Part shown: positions 1 through 7,613 of the stretch, piece by piece
How the letters are laid out: each line of letters begins with the position of its first letter
Numbering within the stretch: the first letter of the stretch is position 1
DNA from: Magnetovibrio sp.
GTDB taxonomy: Bacteria; Pseudomonadota; Alphaproteobacteria; Rhodospirillales_A; JABHCV01
Length of the DNA stretch: 33,171 nt
NCBI GenBank assembly: GCA_002717285.1
Contig: PBDF01000005.1
Location: forward strand, 88,926 to 122,096
Reading direction: 5' to 3'
Translations under genes and position numbers: made by a program
The notes under the pieces: generated by a model
What the model saw: the letters and a program-made list of their open reading frames with translations, nothing else
The model's database searches: none
Told to the model about the DNA's origin: nothing

Positions 1-294
1 AAAAGCAAAGAGGGTTATGATAAATATGCTGACGCACTAAAATACAATCAAAAGCTTTGGACCTTAATACAGAGTAACATTTTAGAAAATCCAACCAGTT
101 GTACAGCAACGCTACGTAATAGTTTATTAAATCTTAGCCTCTTTATAGATAAGCAAACGATAACTGCATTGAGAAATCCAAATCCTGATCATTTAATACC
201 ACTTATCAAAATCAATAAATCTATTTCTGAAGGCTTACATAGCCCGAAAACAAAAAATCTGGGCAAAGTGCTAAAGCACAGGGGTATACACTAA
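1..294 (+). CDS. flaF: Flagellar biosynthesis regulator FlaF, C-terminal part (5' end outside window)
   Basis: Frame 1 is open from the first base to a TAA at 292-294 and gives 97 residues. The peptide carries the FlaF core: an ALKYNQKLWTLIQ segment, a run ending in NLSLFIDKQT, and a C-terminal LIKINKSISEGL segment. FlaF is a small alphaproteobacterial protein that couples flagellin synthesis and secretion to hook assembly, usually next to flagellin and flbT genes. The N-terminal start lies outside the window; the family is about 110-130 residues, so only a short piece is missing. It lies upstream of fliK, in keeping with a continuing flagellar locus to the left. The match is by motif recognition only. 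Confidence 0.8.
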   Translation, partial: KSKEGYDKYADALKYNQKLWTLIQSNILENPTSCTATLRNSLLNLSLFIDKQTITALRNPNPDHLIPLIKINKSISEGLHSPKTKNLGKVLKHRGIH

Positions 295-384
295 CCAATT
301 TGAATGAATAAAAATAACACCGCAAAATTATTTTGATACACAAATAAAACAAACGGCACAAAATTCCCTTTTAACCAAGAAAAA

Positions 385-394
385 TTTGCCGGCT
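385..394. promoter_or_regulatory. Candidate FlbD (ftr-like) site upstream of the fliK promoter
   Basis: TTTGCCG at 385-391 overlaps the palindrome GCCGGC at 388-393, about 85 bases before the sigma-54 promoter of fliK, a typical distance for an NtrC-family activator site. The same 7-mer recurs in the fliF upstream region at 7495-7501. FlbD of Caulobacter binds ftr elements both at sigma-54 promoters and at fliF. Assignment to FlbD is inference from position and sharing. Confidence 0.3.
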
Positions 395-474
395 TAAAAG
401 ACTAGTTTCCTTAACTTATCTTCTGAATCATAAAAAAAATCATATAATTCAACAAGTTATATAAAAAAATATAA

Positions 475-491
475 TTGGCCCAGCATTTGCA
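475..491 (+). promoter_or_regulatory. Sigma-54 (RpoN) promoter of fliK-flgD-flgE
   Basis: The sequence TTGGCCCAGCATTTGCA matches the sigma-54 consensus YTGGCACGRNNNTTGCW at nearly every fixed position. The invariant GG (477-478) and GC (489-490) are separated by exactly 10 bases. It ends 48 bases before the fliK ATG. In Caulobacter the late basal-body and hook genes use sigma-54 with FlbD as activator, and an flbD gene lies in this window. Confidence 0.85.
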
Positions 492-539
492 AGTGTTAGG
501 CAAACGACACTATCTGTCTTCAATCTTTAGGAAACAAAT

Positions 540-2360
540 ATGGCTACGGATATAAATGCAGCTAAATCAACCACTTCCCTGGACAATAACTTATCTTCAG
601 CAAAAACAACTGTGCAGAACAACATTTCCGAGATTGATTTTGGAGATATCATACGCAAGAGTAGCAGTCGTTTGAATAATGGTCTTAACCTACTTTCCGA
701 TCGGGCCGGCATAACAGGAGTAAGCGAACGCATAGACAATGCCCCTGTCGATGACCATTACACCTTTGATGAAAATTATAAAAGTAATGATGATGCAAGA
801 AGTCAGGCTCATACTGATGATAACACCGATTATAACCAAGCACGTGGTATTTCTGATAATGTAGACTACAATTCAGATTTTGACGATAACGATACTCAAA
901 TTTACAAACCTGAAGTGCAAGAATTCTCCAATGACCAACGTCCTGATAACAAAAAATTCGCCGAAAACCAACAACAAGACGATCATGCAAATTATGACGG
1001 GGAGACTAGTGGACATGAAGACAGTACCGATCGTTCTTTAAAACAATTACGTACCGATGAAATTAACAGCACAAGCAATTCTGAAGCCATTGGAAACAGT
1101 AGCAACAAGGAGACTTTGAGTAACTTAATCAATGTTCCACAAGTTAATATTTTACCCGGTCATTCTAGCTCTCGCAGCACTAAAAAGGACTCAAATATAC
1201 TTGGACATGCAGCCGAACAGGCAAATCCAAATGGTCAAAAGAAATCAGAGGGGAAGAATACAGTTCCAGAATTGAATATGACGGCCCAAAATTCATCAAG
1301 GAAAACTGATAGCAATTCAACCAAGATTGGACAATCTAGCACTAATTCTCAAAATACTTTAGCACAAGCCATAAGCAGCAACTTACCAAATACTCCAGGT
1401 CAGGCCCTAAATCAGAATGCTAATAATGCAGACTTACTGGCCACCACAGGAGCGAAAGAGAGTGCATCCAACAAAACTCTCGAACAAGCTGCCCAGCTGT
1501 CAAAAATGGTTGGAAATGGCAAGAAACTTGATATCTCAGTCTCTGTAATGGATGAAAAATCAACCCTTGTTTCAAAACCTACGGCTAATCTATCGTCAAA
1601 TACAATATTAGCTGCAGATACTTCGGCAACCTCTTTGCGGTCTCAACAAGGACAAGGAACTGGGAAAGCTAGTGCTACAGGTCAATCACAACAAGCTTCT
1701 GAGCAAGTTGCAAGTGCTACGGCACAATTGCAACAGGCTGTCGGGACTCAAACACAGCCATCAAATACCGCTTCTGCCAGCATAAAAGCGACCGCAAATC
1801 AGGGCCTATCCAACATTGGAACCCTGGTAAATCCTTCTACCAACGGGGAAGTTCCTATTCCCACTTCGCCCAATAACATCAATGCTGCACAGCAAGCACA
1901 ACATAACACATCTATGCAGGCTGCTAATTCTACACGGTTCACTACTGCCAACCACGCACTAGTAGAGCAGGTCTCTGTTCAAATCAGCAAAGCACTAAAT
2001 GCTGGTAATGATAGGATTTCAATACAATTGAAACCTGCCGATTTGGGTCGTGTAGATATTCAGATGGAGCTTGGACAAGATGGTCGCGTGACTGCAATTG
2101 TGACCGCTGACAATAAACAAACTTTGGACTTGTTGCAAAAAGACTCCAAGCAATTACAGGAGGCATTACAACAAGCAGGACTTCAAACCGATGAGGATAG
2201 TCTCAGCTTTAACTTACGTGAGCAGGACGACGACCGGGACTTGGTTGATTCAGAGGGTAGCTCTGATGAAGGATCTGAAAATGAGCTCACCTTGGATGAA
2301 GAATTAGCGGGCATTAAGCCCAATATAATTACCGACACCCGTGTAGACGTTCAGGCCTAA
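540..2360 (+). CDS. fliK: Flagellar hook-length control protein FliK
   Basis: FliK is exported during hook assembly and switches the export apparatus from hook to filament substrates. This 606-residue protein has the usual architecture. A long low-complexity N-terminal and central part (to about residue 440) is rich in Asn, Ser, Gln, Thr and Ala. A folded C-terminal hook-length domain of the Flg_hook (PF02120) type follows, with ISIQLKPADLGRV around residues 494-506 and a LQEALQQAGL segment after it. A conserved acidic tail ends the protein. The ATG has an AGGA 7 bases upstream and lies just downstream of the sigma-54 promoter. flgD follows after 14 bases and flgE after that, so it heads a hook operon. 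Low overall conservation is normal for FliK; the call rests on the C-terminal domain and position. Confidence 0.85.
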   Translation: MATDINAAKSTTSLDNNLSSAKTTVQNNISEIDFGDIIRKSSSRLNNGLNLLSDRAGITGVSERIDNAPVDDHYTFDENYKSNDDARSQAHTDDNTDYNQARGISDNVDYNSDFDDNDTQIYKPEVQEFSNDQRPDNKKFAENQQQDDHANYDGETSGHEDSTDRSLKQLRTDEINSTSNSEAIGNSSNKETLSNLINVPQVNILPGHSSSRSTKKDSNILGHAAEQANPNGQKKSEGKNTVPELNMTAQNSSRKTDSNSTKIGQSSTNSQNTLAQAISSNLPNTPGQALNQNANNADLLATTGAKESASNKTLEQAAQLSKMVGNGKKLDISVSVMDEKSTLVSKPTANLSSNTILAADTSATSLRSQQGQGTGKASATGQSQQASEQVASATAQLQQAVGTQTQPSNTASASIKATANQGLSNIGTLVNPSTNGEVPIPTSPNNINAAQQAQHNTSMQAANSTRFTTANHALVEQVSVQISKALNAGNDRISIQLKPADLGRVDIQMELGQDGRVTAIVTADNKQTLDLLQKDSKQLQEALQQAGLQTDEDSLSFNLREQDDDRDLVDSEGSSDEGSENELTLDEELAGIKPNIITDTRVDVQA

Positions 2361-2374
2361 GGGAGTATACAAAT

Positions 2375-3055
2375 ATGTTTGAATCCATCTCACAGTCTTC
2401 AAGTATTGATCAGTCAACAAAGTCAGGAGCTGCTCAGGCTAAACTTAATGAAGACCTTAACCAGTTCCTGAACCTTCTGGTCACACAGTTAAAAAATCAA
2501 GATCCACTGGATCCAATGGACGCTAATGAATTCACCTCCCAACTGGTGCAGTTTGCCAGCGTCGAACAGCAAATTTACCAAAATTCCAACCTTGAAAAAT
2601 TACTTAATGTTGAACAAACCTCGCAGATTGCAAATATGGTCGATTTTATTGGCCATACAATAGAGGCAACTGGATCATCTTTTCATCTAGAAAATGATAG
2701 TGCTGAGTTCACTTACGAATTCGAAACAAAGCCAAATTCAGCAACTATAACCATTATGAATTCAAGTGGCTTAACGGTCTATTCTGGTGACGCTGTTAAT
2801 GAAACTGGAAAACAATATTTTAAGTGGGATGGCAAAAATCAGAGTGGCACCCAACAGCCTGACGGTACATATACAGCAGTTGTTTCAGGCAAGGACCGTG
2901 ATGGAAATCTAATGAGCGTAGCACAAACAGTATTTGGTCGTGTTACTGGAGCAGGCGCTGAGGATGGCATTGTATCACTATTCATGAACGACGTAAAAAC
3001 CAGCATGGACAAGATTCTGGGTACTAGGGAAACAAAATCAACACCCACGCCTTAA
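2375..3055 (+). CDS. flgD: Flagellar hook capping/assembly protein FlgD
   Basis: FlgD forms the temporary cap at the tip of the growing hook and guides FlgE polymerisation. The N-terminal segment (about residues 25-70) holds the family core LNLLVTQLKNQDPLDPMDAN followed by FTSQLVQFASVEQQ. The C-terminal half has the beta-rich FlgD Ig/tudor-type region with a FKWDGKNQSGTQQPDGTY stretch. At 226 residues it has the usual length. GGGAG 10-13 bases before the ATG serves as ribosome site. It sits between fliK and flgE, the common order for a hook operon, and should be cotranscribed from the sigma-54 promoter before fliK. Confidence 0.95.
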   Translation: MFESISQSSSIDQSTKSGAAQAKLNEDLNQFLNLLVTQLKNQDPLDPMDANEFTSQLVQFASVEQQIYQNSNLEKLLNVEQTSQIANMVDFIGHTIEATGSSFHLENDSAEFTYEFETKPNSATITIMNSSGLTVYSGDAVNETGKQYFKWDGKNQSGTQQPDGTYTAVVSGKDRDGNLMSVAQTVFGRVTGAGAEDGIVSLFMNDVKTSMDKILGTRETKSTPTP

Positions 3056-3151
3056 AATGCTGAACAAGAATTTAAAGGTAGGAATGTCTCTACTCAGATA
3101 AGAAAACAAAACACCGTTGCCAAACAGGCGGCGAATTGAAGGAGAAGAAAA

Positions 3152-5608
3152 ATGAGCTTATTTGGTGCTTTATCTTCAGGTGTATCGGGGCTAACAGCCC
3201 AATCGAGCGCCATGGGTGCTATTTCCGATAATATAACCAATGTTTCAACGGTCGGATACAAATCAACCCAGGTCAATTTTGCATCTTTGGTCACTAAACA
3301 AACAAGTGGAGTATTTTATTCAGCTGGCGGTGTCCAATCAAAACCCCGCCAAGATACTGGCGTTCAGGGTCTTTTAGCAGCTTCGTCCTCATCAACTGAC
3401 ATAGCAATTTCAGGTCAGGGCTTTTTTGTAGTTAATGAGGCTGCTGAACCGACAGTAGATGATGCATTTCTGTTCACTCGTGCTGGCTCCTTCTTTATGG
3501 ATAATCAGGGTTTCCTTCGCAACACCTCTGGTTACTATTTACAAGGCTGGCCAGTAGACGCTGAGGGTGTAGTTGTCCCAGCTAATTCTGATCTTACAAT
3601 AGCTAATCAGAACATTATCTCAACGGATTATTGCTCAACCGTTAACCTAAGTACTGTTGGTGGCACCGCAACAGCCACCTCAAAAATAGGTATTGGGGCC
3701 AACCTACCCTCAGATGTTGATGCTGGAAAAACATATAAAACTGATGTTCAATTCTTCGATAGTCTTGGTAATGCCAATACTATGAGTGTTCAATACGAGA
3801 AGGCTGCTCCTGATAACGAGTGGATACTCAGAGTGGAGCCACCCCAAGGAACAACGCATTTAACAATGGAAGACGCTGTACTCAATCCTAAGGTTTACAG
3901 AAGCATTGGTCAGCTTGAATTCAGCAAAGTGGATGCAACAGGCGCTTCAAGACGTCCAGCTGATGGCGCATCGATGACCATTAAAGAGGGGAGCGGAACC
4001 GCTAAAACCTATGTCTTCGATAGTGATGACTCTGTAACCGATGCTGTTGCTCAGGTTTCCACAGTAACCATCGCCACAACTGGAGACATTGACGCAAGCG
4101 ACTCAACAACGGTTACTATTGGTGGGACTGCCATAGTCACCACATATGGCGCTGGTGAGACTGTGGCAACCATTGCTGCTGACATAGCCGCAAACATTAA
4201 TGCTAACGCAACCACTAGCGCACTCGTCAGTGCAACTGCTAGCGCAGGAGTCGTAACAATAACAGCTAAAGTAGCCGGTTCAACCGGTTTTTCTATATCA
4301 ACAAGCGAGAGTGATGCTGACAACGACATGACGTCTACCGCTGCTACTACTACTGCTGCTGCTGGCACAGATAACACATTCAAAGTCGATGTTTCAGATT
4401 CACTGACAATGGCTGGTGATGTTACTGCTTTATTGAATGCAATTAGGGCAAGTAATTCCAACATGGACACTACAAATAATCGCGTTAATGTAAGCGCAGG
4501 TAGTACTACAACTCTGCTTTTTGAAGATGATGGTTTAAATACAATAACTATCGATCCAACAGGGTTAAAAGATTCTACAGGAGCAGACATAACTGAGCAA
4601 ACTACGTCATTTACAGTCAGCAAACGCGATACACTATACACGGACTCAACTCAGATACTATTTACTGCTGTACCGGCAAACAGCGACACCATAGTAATCA
4701 ACTCCCTTACCTATACCTTCACAACTGGTCAAGCAGAGGATACAACCGGTGCTGACCGGGTGATCTACCGTGATGGCCCACTTGATCGGGTTCTCGCTGA
4801 TTTGGAAGACGCCATTGAAAATAATGATCCAATGTTCGCAGAAGGCACCGTATTAATTAGGGGAACCAATAGTCCTAATGCTAATACCCTAGTATTGTCA
4901 TCACTTGCCAATGGCAGTGATTTTACAGTTGTAACAAGTGGACTAACATCAGCACCAACGGAACCTGACGGCTCATCTACTGTTGGTTCTAGTATTTTTA
5001 CGGCAGCTAACACTATAACGGTAGGAACTAACCCTGCAATTTCCTTCTCTAGTGATGGCCTACCTAATATCTTTAACATTGCAGAGTTAGACATTAGAAA
5101 CTTCTCTAATGGATCTGCCAATATGGATGATGATGCCGCCAATTCCCCACAAATAACATTAGATTTCGGCACAGTAGCTGAAGCAAATGGAGTAACACAA
5201 TTTGGTTCCACCTTTACACCAGTGTACATTCAGCAAAACGGTTCTCGTTTCGGAACTTTTGCTGGGGTAACGATAGCTGAAGACGGCCTGGTCACAGCTC
5301 TGTTTGATAATGGAGAGACACGAAGGATTTACAAGCTTCCAATAGCAACCTTCACCAACGTTAATGAACTTGAAGCTCGATCAGGTGGCGTTTGGAATGC
5401 TACAGAGGCTTCTGGTGATTACACTTTGCGTGTTGCCGATAACGGCAAGGCAGGACAAACTATTCAAAGCTCACTTGAAAACTCAACAGTCGATATCGGT
5501 GAGGAATTCACCGACATGATCGTGGTACAGAGAGCCTACTCTGCTTCCGCGAAAATCATCAGTACAGCCGACCAAATGTTGGAAGAACTGATGAGGGTGA
5601 AACGCTAG
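3152..5608 (+). CDS. flgE: Flagellar hook protein FlgE, unusually long
   Basis: FlgE polymerises into the universal joint between rod and filament. The N-terminal rod/hook signature is clear (MSLFGALSSGVSGLTAQ, then ISDNITNVSTVGYK), as is the C-terminal helix (VDIGEEFTDMIVVQRAYSAS, ending in ADQMLEELMRVKR). Both are needed for axial assembly. At 818 residues it is much longer than the roughly 400-600 of typical FlgE. The excess is a Thr/Ala-rich central part. Residues about 300-410 look like a flagellin hook-IN type module (GETVATIAADIAANINA, then VVTITAKVAGSTGFSIS). A second beta-rich stretch lies at about 497-608. The ATG has AAGGAG at good spacing. A 96-base gap separates it from flgD, and a strong hairpin follows. 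Confidence 0.92.
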   Translation: MSLFGALSSGVSGLTAQSSAMGAISDNITNVSTVGYKSTQVNFASLVTKQTSGVFYSAGGVQSKPRQDTGVQGLLAASSSSTDIAISGQGFFVVNEAAEPTVDDAFLFTRAGSFFMDNQGFLRNTSGYYLQGWPVDAEGVVVPANSDLTIANQNIISTDYCSTVNLSTVGGTATATSKIGIGANLPSDVDAGKTYKTDVQFFDSLGNANTMSVQYEKAAPDNEWILRVEPPQGTTHLTMEDAVLNPKVYRSIGQLEFSKVDATGASRRPADGASMTIKEGSGTAKTYVFDSDDSVTDAVAQVSTVTIATTGDIDASDSTTVTIGGTAIVTTYGAGETVATIAADIAANINANATTSALVSATASAGVVTITAKVAGSTGFSISTSESDADNDMTSTAATTTAAAGTDNTFKVDVSDSLTMAGDVTALLNAIRASNSNMDTTNNRVNVSAGSTTTLLFEDDGLNTITIDPTGLKDSTGADITEQTTSFTVSKRDTLYTDSTQILFTAVPANSDTIVINSLTYTFTTGQAEDTTGADRVIYRDGPLDRVLADLEDAIENNDPMFAEGTVLIRGTNSPNANTLVLSSLANGSDFTVVTSGLTSAPTEPDGSSTVGSSIFTAANTITVGTNPAISFSSDGLPNIFNIAELDIRNFSNGSANMDDDAANSPQITLDFGTVAEANGVTQFGSTFTPVYIQQNGSRFGTFAGVTIAEDGLVTALFDNGETRRIYKLPIATFTNVNELEARSGGVWNATEASGDYTLRVADNGKAGQTIQSSLENSTVDIGEEFTDMIVVQRAYSASAKIISTADQMLEELMRVKR
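4339..4363 (+). repeat. Trinucleotide (GCT/ACT) microsatellite inside flgE
   Basis: A run of GCT and ACT codons, with three ACT and then three GCT in a row, encodes an Ala-Thr stretch in the central insert of the hook protein. In-frame triplet repeats of this kind can change length without a frameshift, so hook-protein length might vary between strains. It is short and may be stable. Confidence 0.4.
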
Positions 5609-5658
5609 TCTCTAAATAACGTTTCACTTTTCTACCACTAACCCACGTCCCAAACCCA

Positions 5659-5691
5659 GTCCCGGTAACGTTCAAGGAGCGTTGCCGGGAC
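5659..5691. terminator. Hairpin terminator between convergent flgE and the TPR gene
   Basis: GTCCCGGTAACG (5659-5670) pairs with CGTTGCCGGGAC (5680-5691) across a 9-base loop. This gives a 12-base-pair stem with a single G-U wobble. It begins 51 bases after the flgE stop and lies 8 bases before the end of the convergent gene, so it may serve both strands. There is no T-run on either side, so it is not a textbook intrinsic terminator and could instead protect 3' ends. Confidence 0.6.
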
Positions 5692-5698
5692 AATCGAC

Positions 5699-7084
5699 TC
5701 AAGCTTCTTCAGCTTGCAGAGCAATCTCTCTAGCAACACGGTGGAAGCTAGACCTCAACAGATCATCAGTCTTCGCAAGGCAAACATTCATTTCAGGAAA
5801 CCAAGGATAGTGTTCAAGACCCAACATGCACCACTCATCTTCATACTGCCCTCTGGCAATTGACCAGACTGGTGTTCCGACAGCCGCAGCTAACCATTGA
5901 AGTGACACCCTCGTTGTAACCACACAATCTAAAGACCCACAAAGCGCCGCCAACTCATCAAGATCTTCAACCAAATCAATTTCATTAAGGATGAAGATAT
6001 CTACACCGAAGCTTTTTTTCATTATTTGAACTTCCTCTGAGGTTACCCCTGCTTGTAAGCATATAAAATGGGCACTCTTAATATTAAATAATGGTTGCCA
6101 CAGCGAAAGTTCTGGATAACATCTGGATTGTCTTTCAAGCAAATGTGAACGCCAAGAAATGCCTATTTTTTTCCCTGGCCCCAATTGCGCAAGTTTTTGC
6201 TTCCAGTTTTTAAGTCGCTCTGGAGCCCCAAGTAACCTCTGTGATTGTGATGGAAAGCTCTCAACACTTGGTCGAAAAAAACGGCCAAGGGAGCCTTGCA
6301 AAACAAAAAAATCAATCTGGGGGTGCTTTTGCAGCCAATTAAAGTCCTGAACAAAAATTTTGCCATCAGCAGTATAACGAGCAACCCCTTCAACCACCGC
6401 TTTTGGAAATGACCGCTGAAATAACGTAACAAGTCTATCATCTACCCCAATGATGACGTGCTTTGCGATTTCTATTATATCTTGGAGGCAGGTTGAAAAC
6501 ATAATTTGATCACCAACTCCCTGCTCCCCCATAACAAGTATAGTTTGCCCACTCAAATTTTCACCATTCCAGACTTTATCTGTAAATTTGCCAAGACTAC
6601 CAATCGTACTTCGCCATTCAAAAGCCAGCCACCCCTTTTCAATATCACCTCGGGCAAGAAGTGATATTGAGTCAAAGTTGTCTGTGTCAGCTAATGCTGG
6701 ATCTAGTCGTAGTGCTTGGCGATGTTTATAGAGTGCTTCATCCCAATAACCATTTTCTTTTAAAATTTGCGAATATTCAAAAATTAGCTGAGCCTGCGTA
6801 CCTTTTTCTTCAAGCGCATCTATAATTTTATCAAGAATAAGCAGACAACTTTTATCAAAGGGCTCTGAAGCAAGAGCCCGTAAAATTAGTGAAGCAGCTC
6901 CATCAACCTGCCCAAGTTCAAGAGACATCTCTGTCAAACTCACGAGAGCATTAAGATGTTTGGGTTCATCATCAAGAACTTGACGAAATAAACTCAAAGC
7001 TTCTTTCAGACGTCCAGCATCATAGTGAACTTGGGCAAGCTTTATAAGCTTATTATTCTTTGTTGTTGATCTGTAAACCAACAC
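5699..7084 (-). CDS. TPR protein with C-terminal glycosyltransferase-like (GT-B) domain
   Basis: This 461-residue protein joins two parts. Residues about 10-135 form tetratricopeptide repeats (LAQVHYDAGRLKEALSLFRQ, then QALRLDPALA). Residues about 180-461 resemble the GT-B/heptosyltransferase-like domain that often follows TPRs, with the typical GEQGVGDQIMFS loop (186-197) and a late TTRVSLQWLAAAVGTPVW segment that may bind nucleotide-sugar. No catalytic residue can be assigned by eye. The GTG start is supported by AGGAG 5 bases upstream. It is divergent from fliF and convergent with flgE, entirely within the flagellar locus. A role in glycosylating flagellin or another axial protein is possible but unproven. 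Confidence 0.65.
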   Translation of the reverse strand: MLVYRSTTKNNKLIKLAQVHYDAGRLKEALSLFRQVLDDEPKHLNALVSLTEMSLELGQVDGAASLILRALASEPFDKSCLLILDKIIDALEEKGTQAQLIFEYSQILKENGYWDEALYKHRQALRLDPALADTDNFDSISLLARGDIEKGWLAFEWRSTIGSLGKFTDKVWNGENLSGQTILVMGEQGVGDQIMFSTCLQDIIEIAKHVIIGVDDRLVTLFQRSFPKAVVEGVARYTADGKIFVQDFNWLQKHPQIDFFVLQGSLGRFFRPSVESFPSQSQRLLGAPERLKNWKQKLAQLGPGKKIGISWRSHLLERQSRCYPELSLWQPLFNIKSAHFICLQAGVTSEEVQIMKKSFGVDIFILNEIDLVEDLDELAALCGSLDCVVTTRVSLQWLAAAVGTPVWSIARGQYEDEWCMLGLEHYPWFPEMNVCLAKTDDLLRSSFHRVAREIALQAEEA

Positions 7085-7487
7085 CTCTTCTCCTCTTATT
7101 GGATTCCTATTTTGAGTGTGTCAACTGATTGCGCAGACAAATTTCTATAAAAATCTGTTTAATTATTCAGAAAACGATTTCAGGTAAAGTTCTCAAGTTT
7201 CAATGTTCAAAATAATAAATCTATCGAGGTACTTACTCATCTAATAATTATTTTAGTAACCTTAAAGTATTTTTTTTTCTAGAATCAAACTAGTGAGAAC
7301 GCTAATTTTAACTGGTTAGACAAGAAGACCAAAGAAGCAAAATTAACTTTAAAATAAGTAAATATTTGTTGAAGCGACTTGTTTATATAGAAATTTTTAC
7401 GTATTCAATATTACCTTTAGCTGATCAATTATAATCAAATACCCATTATTTACCCAAAAAGGTTGCATAATAAAATTTGAACTACTA

Positions 7488-7501
7488 GGCAATTTTTGCC
7501 G
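7488..7501. promoter_or_regulatory. Palindrome upstream of fliF, candidate FlbD site
   Basis: GGCAATTTTTGCC (7488-7500) is a perfect inverted repeat with 5-base arms and a 3-base centre. Its right side, TTTGCCG (7495-7501), is shared with the element upstream of the fliK sigma-54 promoter. In Caulobacter FlbD represses fliF through an ftr site while activating sigma-54 operons, so the same element at both places is expected. The palindrome is seen; the binding protein is inferred. Confidence 0.35.
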
Positions 7502-7506
7502 AGGCG

Positions 7507-7521
7507 TTAACTTGTTGTTCA
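7507..7521 (+). promoter_or_regulatory. Imperfect CtrA-type box upstream of fliF
   Basis: TTAA-CTTGTTG-TTCA has the spacing of the CtrA full site TTAA-N7-TTAA with one mismatch in the second half. It starts 107 bases before the GTG of fliF. fliF is a classic CtrA-controlled class II flagellar operon in Caulobacter. A one-mismatch site in AT-rich DNA can easily arise by chance. Confidence 0.3.
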
Positions 7522-7613
7522 CGATACCTTCTTTAGCTTATGTAAATATAAAGATATCCAGTCGCTAGTTCAGGCAAATAAAAAGCGACAATGTTTGGGA
7601 TAAGGGAAATAAA

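Larger units (their letters stand above)
7085..7613. promoter_or_regulatory. 529-base divergent intergenic region between the TPR gene and fliF
   Basis: This is the longest gene-free stretch in the window and very AT-rich. No convincing ORF and no GG-N10-GC sigma-54 element was found on either strand, although a sigma-54 promoter is present before fliK. It contains a GANTC site (GAATC, 7282-7286), the palindrome at 7488-7500, and an imperfect CtrA-type box TTAA-N7-TTCA at 7507-7521, all in front of fliF. This fits a CtrA/sigma-70 early flagellar promoter as known for Caulobacter fliF, but the -35 and -10 elements cannot be fixed by eye. Confidence 0.5.

Noticed and set aside
4051..4641. 196-residue minus-strand open frame inside flgE
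   Set aside because: It is antisense to the Thr/Ala-rich part of flgE. The simple codon composition there removes stops on the other strand. The product is a low-complexity Val/Ala/Ser peptide with no domain or ribosome site.
4765..5229. 154-residue minus-strand open frame inside flgE
   Set aside because: Same reason: an antisense frame to a repetitive coding region without independent support.
6159..6350. 63-residue plus-strand frame within the TPR gene
   Set aside because: Shadow of the minus-strand coding region, with no family resemblance.
7488..7500. Possible sigma-54 promoter before fliF (GGCAATTTTTGCC)
   Set aside because: The spacing between GG and GC is 8 rather than 10 bases, so it cannot be a sigma-54 promoter. 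It is better read as a palindromic operator.
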